A DNA stretch of 64,000 nucleotides from Couchioplanes caeruleus (lineage in GTDB: Bacteria > Actinomycetota > Actinomycetes > Mycobacteriales > Micromonosporaceae). The notes under the pieces were generated by a model. It was not told the DNA's origin and did not search any database. It worked only from the letters and a program-made list of their open reading frames with translations. Shown in pieces: positions 1 to 8,438 of this stretch. A program made the position numbers and the translations under genes. The stretch is taken from positions 4,026,501 to 4,090,500 of the forward strand of contig NZ_CP092183.1 in NCBI RefSeq assembly GCF_023499255.1, in the 5' to 3' direction. Position 1 is the stretch's first letter; every line of letters begins with the position of its first letter.

Positions 1-164
1 TCCTGGCCCGCGGCCTCGACCCCACCCGCGCCGCCCTGCTCGCCGAGACCTGCGTGACGCTGGTGAGCGTCTCCATCGCCGAGTGGCTGGACGGCGACGA
101 CGACCGGCGGTTGACCGACATCCTGGACGAGGTTCTCCAGAGGCTGCGCGCCGAACTCGCATAA
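1..164 (+). CDS. C-terminal end of a TetR-family-like regulator (partial)
   Basis: The frame open at the window edge ends at TAA 162-164 and gives about 53 residues. The segment is helical and amphipathic, with LAETCVTLVSVSIAEWL followed by an acidic stretch and DEVLQRLRAEL. That pattern is typical of the last two helices of the TetR ligand-binding domain. The DNA-binding half lies outside the window, so the family call rests on the tail alone and no target can be named. It is on the same strand as the M1 peptidase but separated from it by a decayed ORF. Confidence 0.5.
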   Translation, partial: LARGLDPTRAALLAETCVTLVSVSIAEWLDGDDDRRLTDILDEVLQRLRAELA

Positions 165-218
165 CGGTCCTGCCTGGCACAATTCCGGCCGTGTAGACCG
201 GCCAGTTCTGGGCGCTGA

Positions 219-743
219 TCGGCGTACGGCGCACCGACGGCGACGATCACGGCCTTCGAGGACCGGCTCGCCGAGCTCCTGCACGCGCTGGACACACCCG
301 CCCACCGTCTCGGGCATGCGATCGCTCAGGACCCCGCCTGGGCGGCCTGGTGGGCTGCTTCCGGCATCGCGCACTGCGAGCTTCAGCTGACGGACCCGGA
401 GCTCGGCGGCGAGACGGGGGTACGGGCCGGTGCCGGCCGCGTGGAGGCGCGCGCCGCGGCGTCGCTCGGAGGCCCGCAGGCGGCGGCCGCGGACGTCACC
501 CGGCTCCTCGGCGCCGTACGGGCCAAGCTGGATCTCGGCCCGTTGCCGCCCCTGCCCGAGCCCTCGGACGAGCTCCCGCCGGGCATCGGCCGCGACCTCG
601 ACGACCCGCGACCGATGGGGCTGCTGCGCTCGCTGCTGACGATCTGGCGAGCCCGGAAGGCGCTCCGCCGGGGCGTGTGAGGCACCGGCTACTGGTTCGA
701 GGTGGAGCGTCGCGGGCCGACGGGCGTCGACATTCTTCGATAG
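219..743 (+). pseudogene. Decayed hypothetical gene without usable start and with an internal stop
   Basis: One frame runs open from the TGA at 216-218 to a TGA at 678-680, then to a TAG at 741-743. Its translation looks genuinely coding (FEDRLAELLHALDTPAHRLG, AWAAWWAASGIAHCELQL, LRSLLTIWRARKALRRG), and sensible residues such as GYWFEVERRG continue beyond the first stop. No ATG or GTG occurs before the GTG at 441, which would discard half of the protein-like region. A 5' truncation plus a nonsense change explains this best. A real but shortened protein from 441 to 680 (79 aa) is the alternative. The family is not recognised. Confidence 0.4.
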
Positions 744-806
744 GTTGCGGGTGACTCATCCACGCCGGACCGCCGACCCGGTCCGCCGACGGAAGGATTC
801 CCGACC

Positions 807-2303
807 GTGCGACGACTCCTGGTGGCGACCGCCGCCACCGTGTTGACCCTCGCCGGGACCGCCGTTCCCGCCGCCGCCGCGCCCGCACCCGGTGGCGCGG
901 GGCTGGGGGACGAGTACTTCCCCGACTACGGCAACGGCGGCTACGACGTCTCCCACTACGACATCCGGCTGCGCTACTACCCGGACCAGGACCGGCTCAC
1001 CGGCACCACCACGATCCTGGCCACCGCCGAGCAGGATCTCAGCTCGTTCAACCTGGACTTCATCCTCGACGTCGCCTCGGTCAAGGTGAACAACCGGCCG
1101 GCCACGTTCGTGCGGCAGGGCGACCACGAGCTGGTCGTCACCCCGGCACGCACGCTGTCCGACGGGCAGGCGATGACCGTGGTCGTGCAGTACTCGGGGG
1201 TGCCGTCGAACAAGGTCGCGGCCGGGTACACCGCCTGGGTCCGGACCCCGGACGGCGCGCTCGCGGTCGGGGAGCCGGAGGAGGCCTGGTGGTGGTTCCC
1301 GAGCAACGACCACCCGTCCGACAAGGCCACCTTCGACGTCTCCGTGGCGGTGCCGGACGGCGTCGAGGTGATCAGCAACGGGGTGCAGCCGCGTAACCCC
1401 ACGCCCGAGATCCTCGGCTGGACCCGGTGGTACTGGCGGTCCGAGAAGCCGCAGGCCACCTACCTGGCGTCGCTCGCGATCGGCCAGTACGACATCACCC
1501 GGGACGTCACGGCGGACGGCCAGCCCGTGATCAACGCGTACTCGAAGCTGCTGCCCGAGGCCTTCGACGCGGCCGCGCGGTCCAGCGTGGAGCGCACCGC
1601 GGAGATCACCGACTGGGAGGCCACCGTCTTCGGGCCGTGGCCGTTCGAGGCGCGCGGCGGCGTCGTCGCCCCGCCCGGCACGCTCGGCTTCGCGCTGGAG
1701 AACCAGACCCGCCCCAACTACTCGGCCGCGTTCTTCCGGGGCGGTTCCAACACCTCGGTCATCGTGCACGAGAACGCCCACCAGTGGTTCGGCGACTCGG
1801 TGTCGGTCGCGCAGTGGAAGGAGATCTGGCTCAACGAGGGCTTCGCCAGCTACGCCGAGTGGCTGTGGTCCGAGGCGCAGGGCGAGGGCACGACCGACGA
1901 GATCTTCGATTACCTGTACGCGACGGAGCCGGCCGATTTCTGGACGGTGGAGCCCGGTGACCCCACCGCGCCGCTGCTGTTCGACAACGCCGTCTACGAC
2001 CGGGGCGCGATGACGCTGCACCAGCTGCGCCGGACCGTCGGCGACGACGACTTCTTCGAGATCCTGCGCACCTGGACGGCGGAGCACCGCTACGGCAACG
2101 CCACCACCGAGGAGTTCATCGCGCTGTCGGAGAAGATCTCCGGCCTGCAGCTCGACGAGCTGTTCCAGACGTGGCTGTACACCCCGTCCAAGCCCGTGCT
2201 GACCGGGAACCAGGCGCGGGCGCTGGCCGCGAAGACGGCGGTCAAGGCGCCGAAGTCGTGGGCGCAGATCAAGCGCACGCACGAGCTGCTGCACGGGCAC
2301 TGA
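807..2303 (+). CDS. Secreted M1-family zinc metallopeptidase (aminopeptidase N-like)
   Basis: The 498-residue product starts at GTG 807, preceded by a ggaagga ribosome site. Residues 1-24 form a signal peptide ending near AAAA. An N-terminal beta domain follows, then the gluzincin site: HENAH at 321-325 and the third zinc ligand Glu344 in NEGF, the exact HExxH-x18-E spacing of M1. The substrate-binding motif GAMEN appears as FALEN near residue 298. The protein is about half the length of full aminopeptidase N and lacks the long C-terminal helical domain, as in the short secreted actinobacterial M1 proteins. It probably releases N-terminal residues from extracellular peptides. Confidence 0.93.
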   Translation: MRRLLVATAATVLTLAGTAVPAAAAPAPGGAGLGDEYFPDYGNGGYDVSHYDIRLRYYPDQDRLTGTTTILATAEQDLSSFNLDFILDVASVKVNNRPATFVRQGDHELVVTPARTLSDGQAMTVVVQYSGVPSNKVAAGYTAWVRTPDGALAVGEPEEAWWWFPSNDHPSDKATFDVSVAVPDGVEVISNGVQPRNPTPEILGWTRWYWRSEKPQATYLASLAIGQYDITRDVTADGQPVINAYSKLLPEAFDAAARSSVERTAEITDWEATVFGPWPFEARGGVVAPPGTLGFALENQTRPNYSAAFFRGGSNTSVIVHENAHQWFGDSVSVAQWKEIWLNEGFASYAEWLWSEAQGEGTTDEIFDYLYATEPADFWTVEPGDPTAPLLFDNAVYDRGAMTLHQLRRTVGDDDFFEILRTWTAEHRYGNATTEEFIALSEKISGLQLDELFQTWLYTPSKPVLTGNQARALAAKTAVKAPKSWAQIKRTHELLHGH

Positions 2304-2304
2304 T

Positions 2305-2328
2305 CCGCCCACCCGGGCCCGGGGGCGG
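2305..2328. terminator. Possible short hairpin between convergent genes
   Basis: The 25 bases between the M1 stop and the stop of the converging solute-binding gene contain ccgccc pairing with gggcgg, a 6-bp GC stem. There is no T run, as is usual in actinobacteria. A bidirectional terminator is plausible but the stem is short. Confidence 0.35.
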
Positions 2329-3645
2329 TCACCTGCCCTGCAGGGCCCGGGTCAGCTGGTCGGCCAGGTCCCGGGGCAGCCGCGGCTGCCGGCCGGTCAG
2401 CACCTGCGACACCTGCAGGTTCAGCCGCTTGCTGAAGGCCACGTAGTTCGGTGACATCGGGCGCAGCTGCGCGGTGTCGACGGCCTCGCGCAGCAGCGGC
2501 GCGTACGGGTATTTCTGCTTGATGGTCTCGTTCTCGTAGACCGCGGCCCGGGTGGCGGCGAAGCCACCCGGGTCGAACAGCATCTCCTGGCTGCGCTGGT
2601 TCGTGAGGAACTCGATCAGCGCCTGGGCGGCCCTCGGCTTCTTCGTCCGCTCGGAGATGGCGAGGTTCTGCCCGCCGAGCACGCTGGGTCCGGGCAGCTT
2701 CGTCACCGCGAACGGCACCGGCCGGCGACCCGGCCCGGTCTGCTCGCCGCCCGCGCCGCCGGCCTGCGGCTGGTCGCCGGCGAGCATCGTGCGGTACGCG
2801 ACCGGCCAGTTGCGCATGAACAGCACCCGGCCGTCCTGGAAGGCGACCCGGCTGCCGGTCTCGTCGAACGACGTGGACTCCGGCAGCACCACGTGCGGCC
2901 CGGCGTCGCGGCGGGGCGTCAGCCGCCGTACGGCCTCGTCCCAGCGGTCCAGGTCGAGGCTGACCCGCCCGTCGGCGGCCACGTCGAGGCGCCCGCCCGC
3001 CGCCCACACCGCCTCGAGCACGTTGACCGTGAGGCCCTCGTACCGGGCGAGCTGCCCGGTGTACGCCCCCTCGAAGCCCGCCCGGCCCGCCGCCGCCTCG
3101 ATGGCCGGCCAGGTGAACGGTGGCTTGAGCTGCTGGTCCGTACGGTAGTAGAGCAGGCCGGCGTCGGTGTTGAACGGCAGCGCCCACAGCCGGCCCTCGT
3201 ACCGGCAGGTCTGCAGCGGCTTGGCCATGAACGCATCGCCGGGCCGCTCGGTCAGCAGCTCCTCGTCGATGGGCCGGATGAGTCGGCGCCCGGACGGCGG
3301 GTCGGCGAAGTACGCGGTCCACGCCACGTCGAGGTTGAAGATGTCGGTGTCGCCGTCCTCGGCGCGGTTGGCCATCTCGAACCACTGCCCGTCGGCGTCC
3401 TGCGGCACGGTGACGATGCGGGCGCGGTTGCCGGGGTGGCTGTCGTTCCAGAGGTCGATCAGGTGCTGACGCTGCCCGCCGGTGCTGTCGTCCTGGCCGC
3501 TGAGCACGACCAGCTCGCCGGGCTCCAGCTCGGGCGGGCCGGCGAACGGTCCGAACAGGAACAGCGAGGCCGCCACGGCAGCGCCGGTCAGGTTGCCGGC
3601 GGCGAAGAGCCACCACGGCTTGCCGCGTATGCGCATCGGCCGCAC
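2329..3645 (-). CDS. Membrane-anchored family 1 extracellular solute-binding protein
   Basis: The 438-residue product starts at GTG 3645, with an in-frame ATG three codons later. A hydrophobic segment near residues 12-34 has no lipobox cysteine, so it is probably an uncleaved anchor or a signal peptide. The remainder reads as a carbohydrate-type periplasmic binding fold: LVVLSGQDDST at the N-terminus, DIFNLDVAWTAYFAD, the hinge-like RLWALPFNTDAGLLYYR and ENETIKQKYPYAPLLREAV near the end. No permease or ATPase gene is adjacent. The start lies 3 nt after the stop of the caspase-SBP-VWA gene, so the two are surely cotranscribed. This suggests a sensory or partner role in that system rather than transport; the role is inference. 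Confidence 0.85.
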   Translation of the reverse strand: MRPMRIRGKPWWLFAAGNLTGAAVAASLFLFGPFAGPPELEPGELVVLSGQDDSTGGQRQHLIDLWNDSHPGNRARIVTVPQDADGQWFEMANRAEDGDTDIFNLDVAWTAYFADPPSGRRLIRPIDEELLTERPGDAFMAKPLQTCRYEGRLWALPFNTDAGLLYYRTDQQLKPPFTWPAIEAAAGRAGFEGAYTGQLARYEGLTVNVLEAVWAAGGRLDVAADGRVSLDLDRWDEAVRRLTPRRDAGPHVVLPESTSFDETGSRVAFQDGRVLFMRNWPVAYRTMLAGDQPQAGGAGGEQTGPGRRPVPFAVTKLPGPSVLGGQNLAISERTKKPRAAQALIEFLTNQRSQEMLFDPGGFAATRAAVYENETIKQKYPYAPLLREAVDTAQLRPMSPNYVAFSKRLNLQVSQVLTGRQPRLPRDLADQLTRALQGR

Positions 3646-3648
3646 CCC

Positions 3649-6177
3649 CTATCCCCAGATCGTCCGGAACATGCTGCCGAGCACGGGCTCCGGGGAGCCG
3701 GCGCCGGCGTCGAAGCAGCGGCCGCCGGTGCCCTCGGCGACCTGCCGCAGCCCGGTGTCGGCGCAGGTCACCGAGCCGACGGCGATGACGAAGACGCGGA
3801 CGCCGGCGGTCTGTGCCGCGGTCGGCCGGGGCTGCCCGCTGGTGTCCTGGCCGTCGGTGAGCACCACGAGGGTCCGCAGGGGATCGCCGTCGCCGCGCCC
3901 GGCGCGCAGGGCGGCCGCGCCGCGGCGGACGGCCTCGTACAGCGGGGTGCCGCCGGCGGGCCGGACCGGGGAGGTGGCCGCGCGGACCCGCCGCACGGCG
4001 TCCGGTCCGGACGGTCCGAGCGGCACCAGGTCGCGGGTGGCCCGTCCGCCCGTGCCGGCGAAGGTGAGCAGCCCGAACCGGTCGCGCCCGCCGAGCCGGG
4101 CGGCGGCCCGCTCGACCGCGGCCACGGCGACCTCCCATCGGGTACGGGTGGGATCGGCGGTGACCGTGTCCATCGAGCCGGAGGCGTCCAGCGCCACCAG
4201 GAACCGTCCCGGGCGCCCGGCGCCGGCGTACAGCTTCTGCACGTCGCGGCGGGTCAGCGCGTCCGGCTCACTCTGCACCACGCGCGCGAACGGCCAGTCG
4301 GCGAGGGCCCCGAAGTCGGTGCCGAGCGGCTCGCCGGCGTCGTACGCGTACGGCCGCAGCCCCGTGCGCAGCAGCGCGGCCCGGCCGGGGTCGGTCCGCA
4401 GCCAGCGGGCGAACCATCCGGCGTACGAGCGCGTGGTGCCCGCCTGCTGCCGCGCCGGCCAGTCGAGCGTCACCACCACCTGCCGCACGGCCGGGGTGTC
4501 GGCGGGGTAGTAGGCGCGCAGCCGGTCGCCGCCCTGCGGGGGACCGCCGCGGGTGCACGGCCCGCCGGCCGGGTCGCCGCGGTTGAAGCGGACCAGCTGC
4601 TGCTCGGTGACCACGACGGCCGCGGTGCCGCGCAGGACGGCCTGCCGGCACAGCAGCCCCGCCTCGTCGCCGACCGGATAGGTGCCCGCGTCCAGCGCGC
4701 GCTCGATGCGCTGCTCGTAGCGGGTGCGGGCGGCGGCCGGGCCGATCGTGGCGCCCGCGTACAGCCGGGCGGTGGCCATCTCGGCGACCGCGGAGGTCCG
4801 GGGATCGCCGCGGACCACCCCGCCGGCGCGGCTGACCAGGTCGAACAGGTCGGGCCACGGCAGCGCGGCCCGGCGGACGCCGGCGGTGACCCCGGCCTTC
4901 TCCGGCACGCCCAGCACGACGGGCGTCCAGGCCACCTCCGACACCGTGGCCGACGCCGGATCCAGCGCGGGCACCTCACCGCGCGCGCCGGGCAGCCACA
5001 CGTCGGGATGCGGGCCGACGTCCCGCAGGTACGTCCGCCCGTCCGCGCCGCGGTCCCATCCGTGCCGCAGCCCGTCCGTCATCTCCTCGGCGGTGGCGGG
5101 GTACACGTACATGTCGGCGGAGCGGCAGCCGTGCTGCCGGGCGGCGACCCACTCCTCGAAGTCCGCGGCGAGGTCCCGGTACGCGCCGATCCCCGCCGGG
5201 TCCGCGGCGACGCGGACGTGCGCGGGCGTCGGGCAACCGCCGGTGCTCGGGGTGTCGGCCTGCACCGCGCAGCCGGCCAGCAGGACCGCGGCGAGCAGCA
5301 GTGCCCGCGGGGCGCGGCGGCCGCCCGCCGCCGCGGTGTCCGGCGGATCGGGCGGGACGTCCGGGTCCGGCTCGGAGGGCCGGGCAGGGCCGGGTGGCAG
5401 CGGGGAGCGGGCGCGATGGGCCAGGCGCAGCATGCCCTGCAACCGGTGCACCGAGTACGTCGGGTGCTGCTCGACGCCGGCCCCGAGCTCGCTCATCCGC
5501 GCGTGGACGTACAGGTGCAGCTCGTGCGCGTCGACCTCGCCGTCGCGGTTGAGGTCCGCGTCGCCGGTCCGCAGCCCTTCCACGACGCAGCGGGTGAAGA
5601 GCCCGCCGGTCCGGCCCTCGACCGCCTGCTCGATGGAGGTGGCCGCCGCGATGACGACCTGCCCGCGGACGTGCGCGTCGTCCGGCACGAGCTCGTCCGG
5701 CGCGGCCGAGCCCACCGGCGGCGCGGGCGCCGGCCGGGGACCGGCGTGCACGAGGTCCTTGCGTTCGTCGAAGGCGCCGGCGTAGCAGCAGTCCAGCAGC
5801 ACCACGATCCGGCGGGCCGGGCTGGTCTCCATCTCGTGGGTGATGTCCGTGGCGGCCAGCGCCGTGACCCAGAGCGCGTCGGGCACGGTGTCGGTGACCG
5901 CGAAGTAGAGGTGGCCCTCGTCGTTGCGCACGCCGTGGCCGGCGATGGACAGCAGCAGGATGTCGCCGGGCGCCGCGAGGGCGAAGAACTGGCCGATCCG
6001 CCGCCCCGCGGTACGCACGTCCGGGTTCTCCAGGACGGTCACCTCGAAGTCGCCGACGCGCGGGTCGCCGAGCACCCGGGACAGCTCCTCGGCGTCGCGG
6101 GCGGTGCCGGGCAGCCGGGAGAACGCGGGGTCGGTGTAGTCCTCCGTCGCGATGATCAGCGCCCGTCGATGGCTCAG
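3649..6177 (-). CDS. Transmembrane caspase-like / substrate-binding / VWA fusion protein
   Basis: The reading frame gives 842 residues. The N-terminal caspase-fold domain has the catalytic His81 in IAGHGVRND and Cys131 in LLDCCYAG. EVDAHELHLYVH and EQHPTYS follow, as in bacterial caspases. A single hydrophobic helix near residues 285-303 precedes a molybdate-type substrate-binding domain (about 305-610). A C-terminal VWA domain (about 635-842) has the MIDAS DASGS and VVLTDGQDT. The predicted topology is caspase inside, binding domains outside. No ATG, GTG or TTG start precedes the first caspase strand (RRALIIATEDY). CTG 6177, overlapping the EACC1 stop as CTGA and preceded by ggga/ggag, is proposed. 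GTG 6075 would remove about 34 conserved residues. It sits between EACC1 and a second binding protein. Confidence 0.85.
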   Translation of the reverse strand: MSHRRALIIATEDYTDPAFSRLPGTARDAEELSRVLGDPRVGDFEVTVLENPDVRTAGRRIGQFFALAAPGDILLLSIAGHGVRNDEGHLYFAVTDTVPDALWVTALAATDITHEMETSPARRIVVLLDCCYAGAFDERKDLVHAGPRPAPAPPVGSAAPDELVPDDAHVRGQVVIAAATSIEQAVEGRTGGLFTRCVVEGLRTGDADLNRDGEVDAHELHLYVHARMSELGAGVEQHPTYSVHRLQGMLRLAHRARSPLPPGPARPSEPDPDVPPDPPDTAAAGGRRAPRALLLAAVLLAGCAVQADTPSTGGCPTPAHVRVAADPAGIGAYRDLAADFEEWVAARQHGCRSADMYVYPATAEEMTDGLRHGWDRGADGRTYLRDVGPHPDVWLPGARGEVPALDPASATVSEVAWTPVVLGVPEKAGVTAGVRRAALPWPDLFDLVSRAGGVVRGDPRTSAVAEMATARLYAGATIGPAAARTRYEQRIERALDAGTYPVGDEAGLLCRQAVLRGTAAVVVTEQQLVRFNRGDPAGGPCTRGGPPQGGDRLRAYYPADTPAVRQVVVTLDWPARQQAGTTRSYAGWFARWLRTDPGRAALLRTGLRPYAYDAGEPLGTDFGALADWPFARVVQSEPDALTRRDVQKLYAGAGRPGRFLVALDASGSMDTVTADPTRTRWEVAVAAVERAAARLGGRDRFGLLTFAGTGGRATRDLVPLGPSGPDAVRRVRAATSPVRPAGGTPLYEAVRRGAAALRAGRGDGDPLRTLVVLTDGQDTSGQPRPTAAQTAGVRVFVIAVGSVTCADTGLRQVAEGTGGRCFDAGAGSPEPVLGSMFRTIWG

Positions 6178-6554
6178 CGTCGTCTCAACTCCCTGACGAA
6201 CGCCTCGATGATCTTCTGGCGCTCGGCCGGGGTCGCGTCGCTCAGCTCGATCTCCCTGTCGCCGACGCGGAACCGGATCGAGCCGCGGTTACCGGGCCGG
6301 CGCAGCCACCCGCTCAGGTACGTCAGCACGCCGCCGATCACCTCGGGGGTCGCGGCGAGGGTCAGCAGCATCGTGCCGACCGCGATCGCCTCCGCGCTGC
6401 GGGCGCCCTCCGTCGTGCCGGCGACCGTGGCCTGCTCGACGGCGATGACCTCGCGCAGCTCGTGCAGCTCCTTCAGCAGCTTCTGGGTGGCCTGGTCGGT
6501 GGCGTGCGGATCACCGGCCGCCACGATGACGCGCGCCACGGTTGTCGTCTCCAC
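6174..6554 (-). CDS. EACC1-like effector-associated constant component
   Basis: GTG 6554 gives 126 residues; GTG 6569 would add five. The arrangement matches the effector-associated constant component 1 family described from comparative genomics of actinobacterial conflict systems. It has an N-terminal strand-helix (ATQKLLKELHELREV), then GARSAEAIAVGTMLLTLA, a hydrophobic helix ending in LSGWLRR, a strand pair RFRVGDREIEL and a C-terminal helix. The stop overlaps the proposed start of the caspase gene. In that literature EACC1 accompanies caspase, trypsin and NTPase effectors as a shared adaptor; its biochemistry is unknown. The assignment is by pattern recognition and needs a profile search. 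Confidence 0.65.
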   Translation of the reverse strand: METTTVARVIVAAGDPHATDQATQKLLKELHELREVIAVEQATVAGTTEGARSAEAIAVGTMLLTLAATPEVIGGVLTYLSGWLRRPGNRGSIRFRVGDREIELSDATPAERQKIIEAFVRELRRR

Positions 6555-6600
6555 CCGTGCACCATACACAGTGGAGTCAAGATCAGACTGTGCGTGATGA

Positions 6601-7752
6601 TCAGGCGAGAGTGGCCTCGTCGGCGGCCGTCCGGCCCGACTCCCAGCCCTCCTCGCTGTGCACCCGCAGCCCCCGCCCGCGGACCGTGCGGGGGAACGCC
6701 CGCTCCCGGGCCTCGCGGACCTGCACCTCGCGCGAGGCCAGCACCGGCAGCAGGGCGGCGGCGTCACCCGTGCCGGCCAGCGCGGCCCGGTCCGCCTCCG
6801 CGAGCCGCTCGCCGATGCGGACCGCGTACCCGACCAGGAAGGACTGCCGGAAGGTCTTGAGCCGCGCGCGGCCCGCCTTGCCGCCGGGCGGTTCGTCGCG
6901 CGCCATGGCCCGGTGCGCCTGCACGAGCAGCGACGTGTGCAGCAGCTCCACCGCGTCCATGTCGGCGTCGAACCCGAACAGCGTGGCGAACCCGAACTCC
7001 GGCGACCACACCACCTGGCAGCGGTTGGCCCCGGCCACCGAGGCGAGCAGGGCGGCTTTCTCGCTCTCGTAGGGGTGGTCGATGCCGACGCGCCGGGCGT
7101 ACGGGGTGACCCGCGCGTCCCCGGCCCCGACGAGCGCCTCCTCGAGGCTGTGCCGCGAGATCAGCTCCTGGGCCTTGGCGCTGTACGCCTCCGCCTCGGC
7201 GGGGAAGGTGGTCGACTCGGCCTTGGCCAGCAGGGCCCGTACGCGATCCAGCAGCGCCGCGTTCGCGTTCCTGGGCGCGGGCCGGGCCACCTGCCCCGGC
7301 GGCGGGATGAGCACGTCCAGCGGCGGTAGTGCCGCGAGCACGCTCAGCACGCTCAGGAACGCGTCGATCAGGCTCACCCGGTCGGCCCGGCGCCGCCGCG
7401 CGACCTGGCCGACGTACTGCTCGTCGGCGCCCCACCAGGCGCGGGCGTCGAGCCCGTCGGCCTGGGCCCGCCAGCGCGGATCGACGGCGCGTGGCTTGAA
7501 CCCGCGCAGGTACGCGGCGACCGCGTCCACGATCAGGTGGGCGTGGGCGGGGTCGCCGCGCCGGGCGACGACCCGATGCACCTCGGCCGGTTGCCAGCCG
7601 GCCCGGAACAGGCGCGCAGTGGCGTCGAACAGCGCGCCCGCGAGCACCGGATCGACCTCGGCCGCGGGCGCGACGGTCAGCTGGTCCAGCCCGTCCTCGT
7701 AGCCGAGCCGCCCGCCGACCACGGCCGCGACCGTCTCCCGTACCGATGTCAC
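6601..7752 (-). CDS. DUF2786 domain protein
   Basis: The product has 383 residues from GTG 7752. The middle holds the DUF2786 signature, LLDRVRALLAKAESTTFPAE and EAYSAKAQELISRHSLEEAL, near residues 165-210. A C-terminal region of the type that commonly accompanies it follows (DAVELLHTSLLVQAHRAMA, FLVGYAVRIGERL). The N-terminal 150 residues are alpha-helical and unassigned. The family has no established function. The stop lies 46 nt upstream of the EACC1 start on the same strand, so it may be read into the caspase cluster, but a functional link is only a guess. It is divergent from the LysE gene with only 27 nt between starts. Confidence 0.8.
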   Translation of the reverse strand: MTSVRETVAAVVGGRLGYEDGLDQLTVAPAAEVDPVLAGALFDATARLFRAGWQPAEVHRVVARRGDPAHAHLIVDAVAAYLRGFKPRAVDPRWRAQADGLDARAWWGADEQYVGQVARRRRADRVSLIDAFLSVLSVLAALPPLDVLIPPPGQVARPAPRNANAALLDRVRALLAKAESTTFPAEAEAYSAKAQELISRHSLEEALVGAGDARVTPYARRVGIDHPYESEKAALLASVAGANRCQVVWSPEFGFATLFGFDADMDAVELLHTSLLVQAHRAMARDEPPGGKAGRARLKTFRQSFLVGYAVRIGERLAEADRAALAGTGDAAALLPVLASREVQVREARERAFPRTVRGRGLRVHSEEGWESGRTAADEATLA

Positions 7753-7779
7753 CGGTCAACCTTAGTTAGGGTGGCCGGC

Positions 7780-8397
7780 GTGACGACGGCGACTCAGGCA
7801 CTGGCGTTCACCGGCGTGATCGCGATCGGCGCGATGTCGCCCGGCCCGGACTTCGCGGTGGTGGTACGCCGCGCCGCGCTCGGCGGGCGGGCCTCCGGCG
7901 TGGCCGCGGCGAGCGGTGTCGCCTCGGGCGTCTTCCTGTGGTCGGTGGCGGCGGCCGCGGGGGTGGCAGCCCTGGTGGCGGCGGCCCCGGGGGTGCTGGC
8001 GGCGATCCGCTGGGCGGGCGCGGCGTACCTGGCGTACCTGGGGGTCCGCGCGCTGATCGCCGCCGCCCGGCCGAAGCCGGGCCCGCTCGCGGTGGGGACC
8101 GGCCCGGCGGGCGGCGCCTTCCGGGACGGGCTGCTGTGCAACGCGCTGAACCCGAAGGCCGCGGTGTTCTTCCTGGCCTTGCTGCCGCAGTTCCTGCCCG
8201 CCCGGCCCGGCGTGTCCGACACGCTGACGCTCTCGCTGCTCGCCGTGGCGATCACACTGGTGTGGTTCAGCACGGTGGCGGTGCTGGTCGCGGCGCTGCG
8301 GCGGCTGTTCGCCCGGCCGGCGGTGCGGCGCGGGCTCGACGGGCTCAGCGGGCTGGCGCTGCTCGGCCTCGGTGCCCGGCTGGCCCTCACCCGCTGA
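7780..8397 (+). CDS. LysE-family amino acid exporter
   Basis: GTG 7780 gives 205 residues; an in-frame GTG at 7771 is an alternative. The protein opens with TGVIAIGAMSPGPDF, the LysE/RhtB signature near the N-terminus. It has about six hydrophobic helices, the conserved GLLCNALNPKAAVFFLALLP in the middle and a helix ending in GARLAL. Length and topology fit the family, which exports basic or neutral amino acids and small metabolites; the substrate cannot be told from sequence. No LysG-type regulator is adjacent. Confidence 0.9.
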   Translation: MTTATQALAFTGVIAIGAMSPGPDFAVVVRRAALGGRASGVAAASGVASGVFLWSVAAAAGVAALVAAAPGVLAAIRWAGAAYLAYLGVRALIAAARPKPGPLAVGTGPAGGAFRDGLLCNALNPKAAVFFLALLPQFLPARPGVSDTLTLSLLAVAITLVWFSTVAVLVAALRRLFARPAVRRGLDGLSGLALLGLGARLALTR

Positions 8398-8438
8398 CGC
8401 GCCGGGCCGCCCCTCCGGCCTGCCCGGACGGTGACCGG

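Noticed and set aside
2329..3645. Sugar ABC importer operon
   Set aside because: Only the binding protein is present; there are no permease or ATPase genes, and the gene is coupled to the caspase protein instead.
5270..5330. Lipobox (LLAGC) implying that the SBP-VWA part is a separate lipoprotein
   Set aside because: It lies about 300 residues into a continuous frame that begins with the caspase domain, and no start codon with a ribosome site precedes it closely. It is read as a transmembrane helix, though an internal start was considered.
6073..6075. GTG 6075 as the caspase gene start
   Set aside because: It would delete the first strand and helix of the caspase fold that the upstream in-frame sequence clearly encodes.
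2893..6597. Plus-strand frame of more than 1200 codons opposite the caspase cluster
   Set aside because: It has repetitive Arg/Gly/Ala/Pro composition, no domain and no ribosome site. It is a codon-bias shadow of the minus-strand genes, which carry catalytic motifs.
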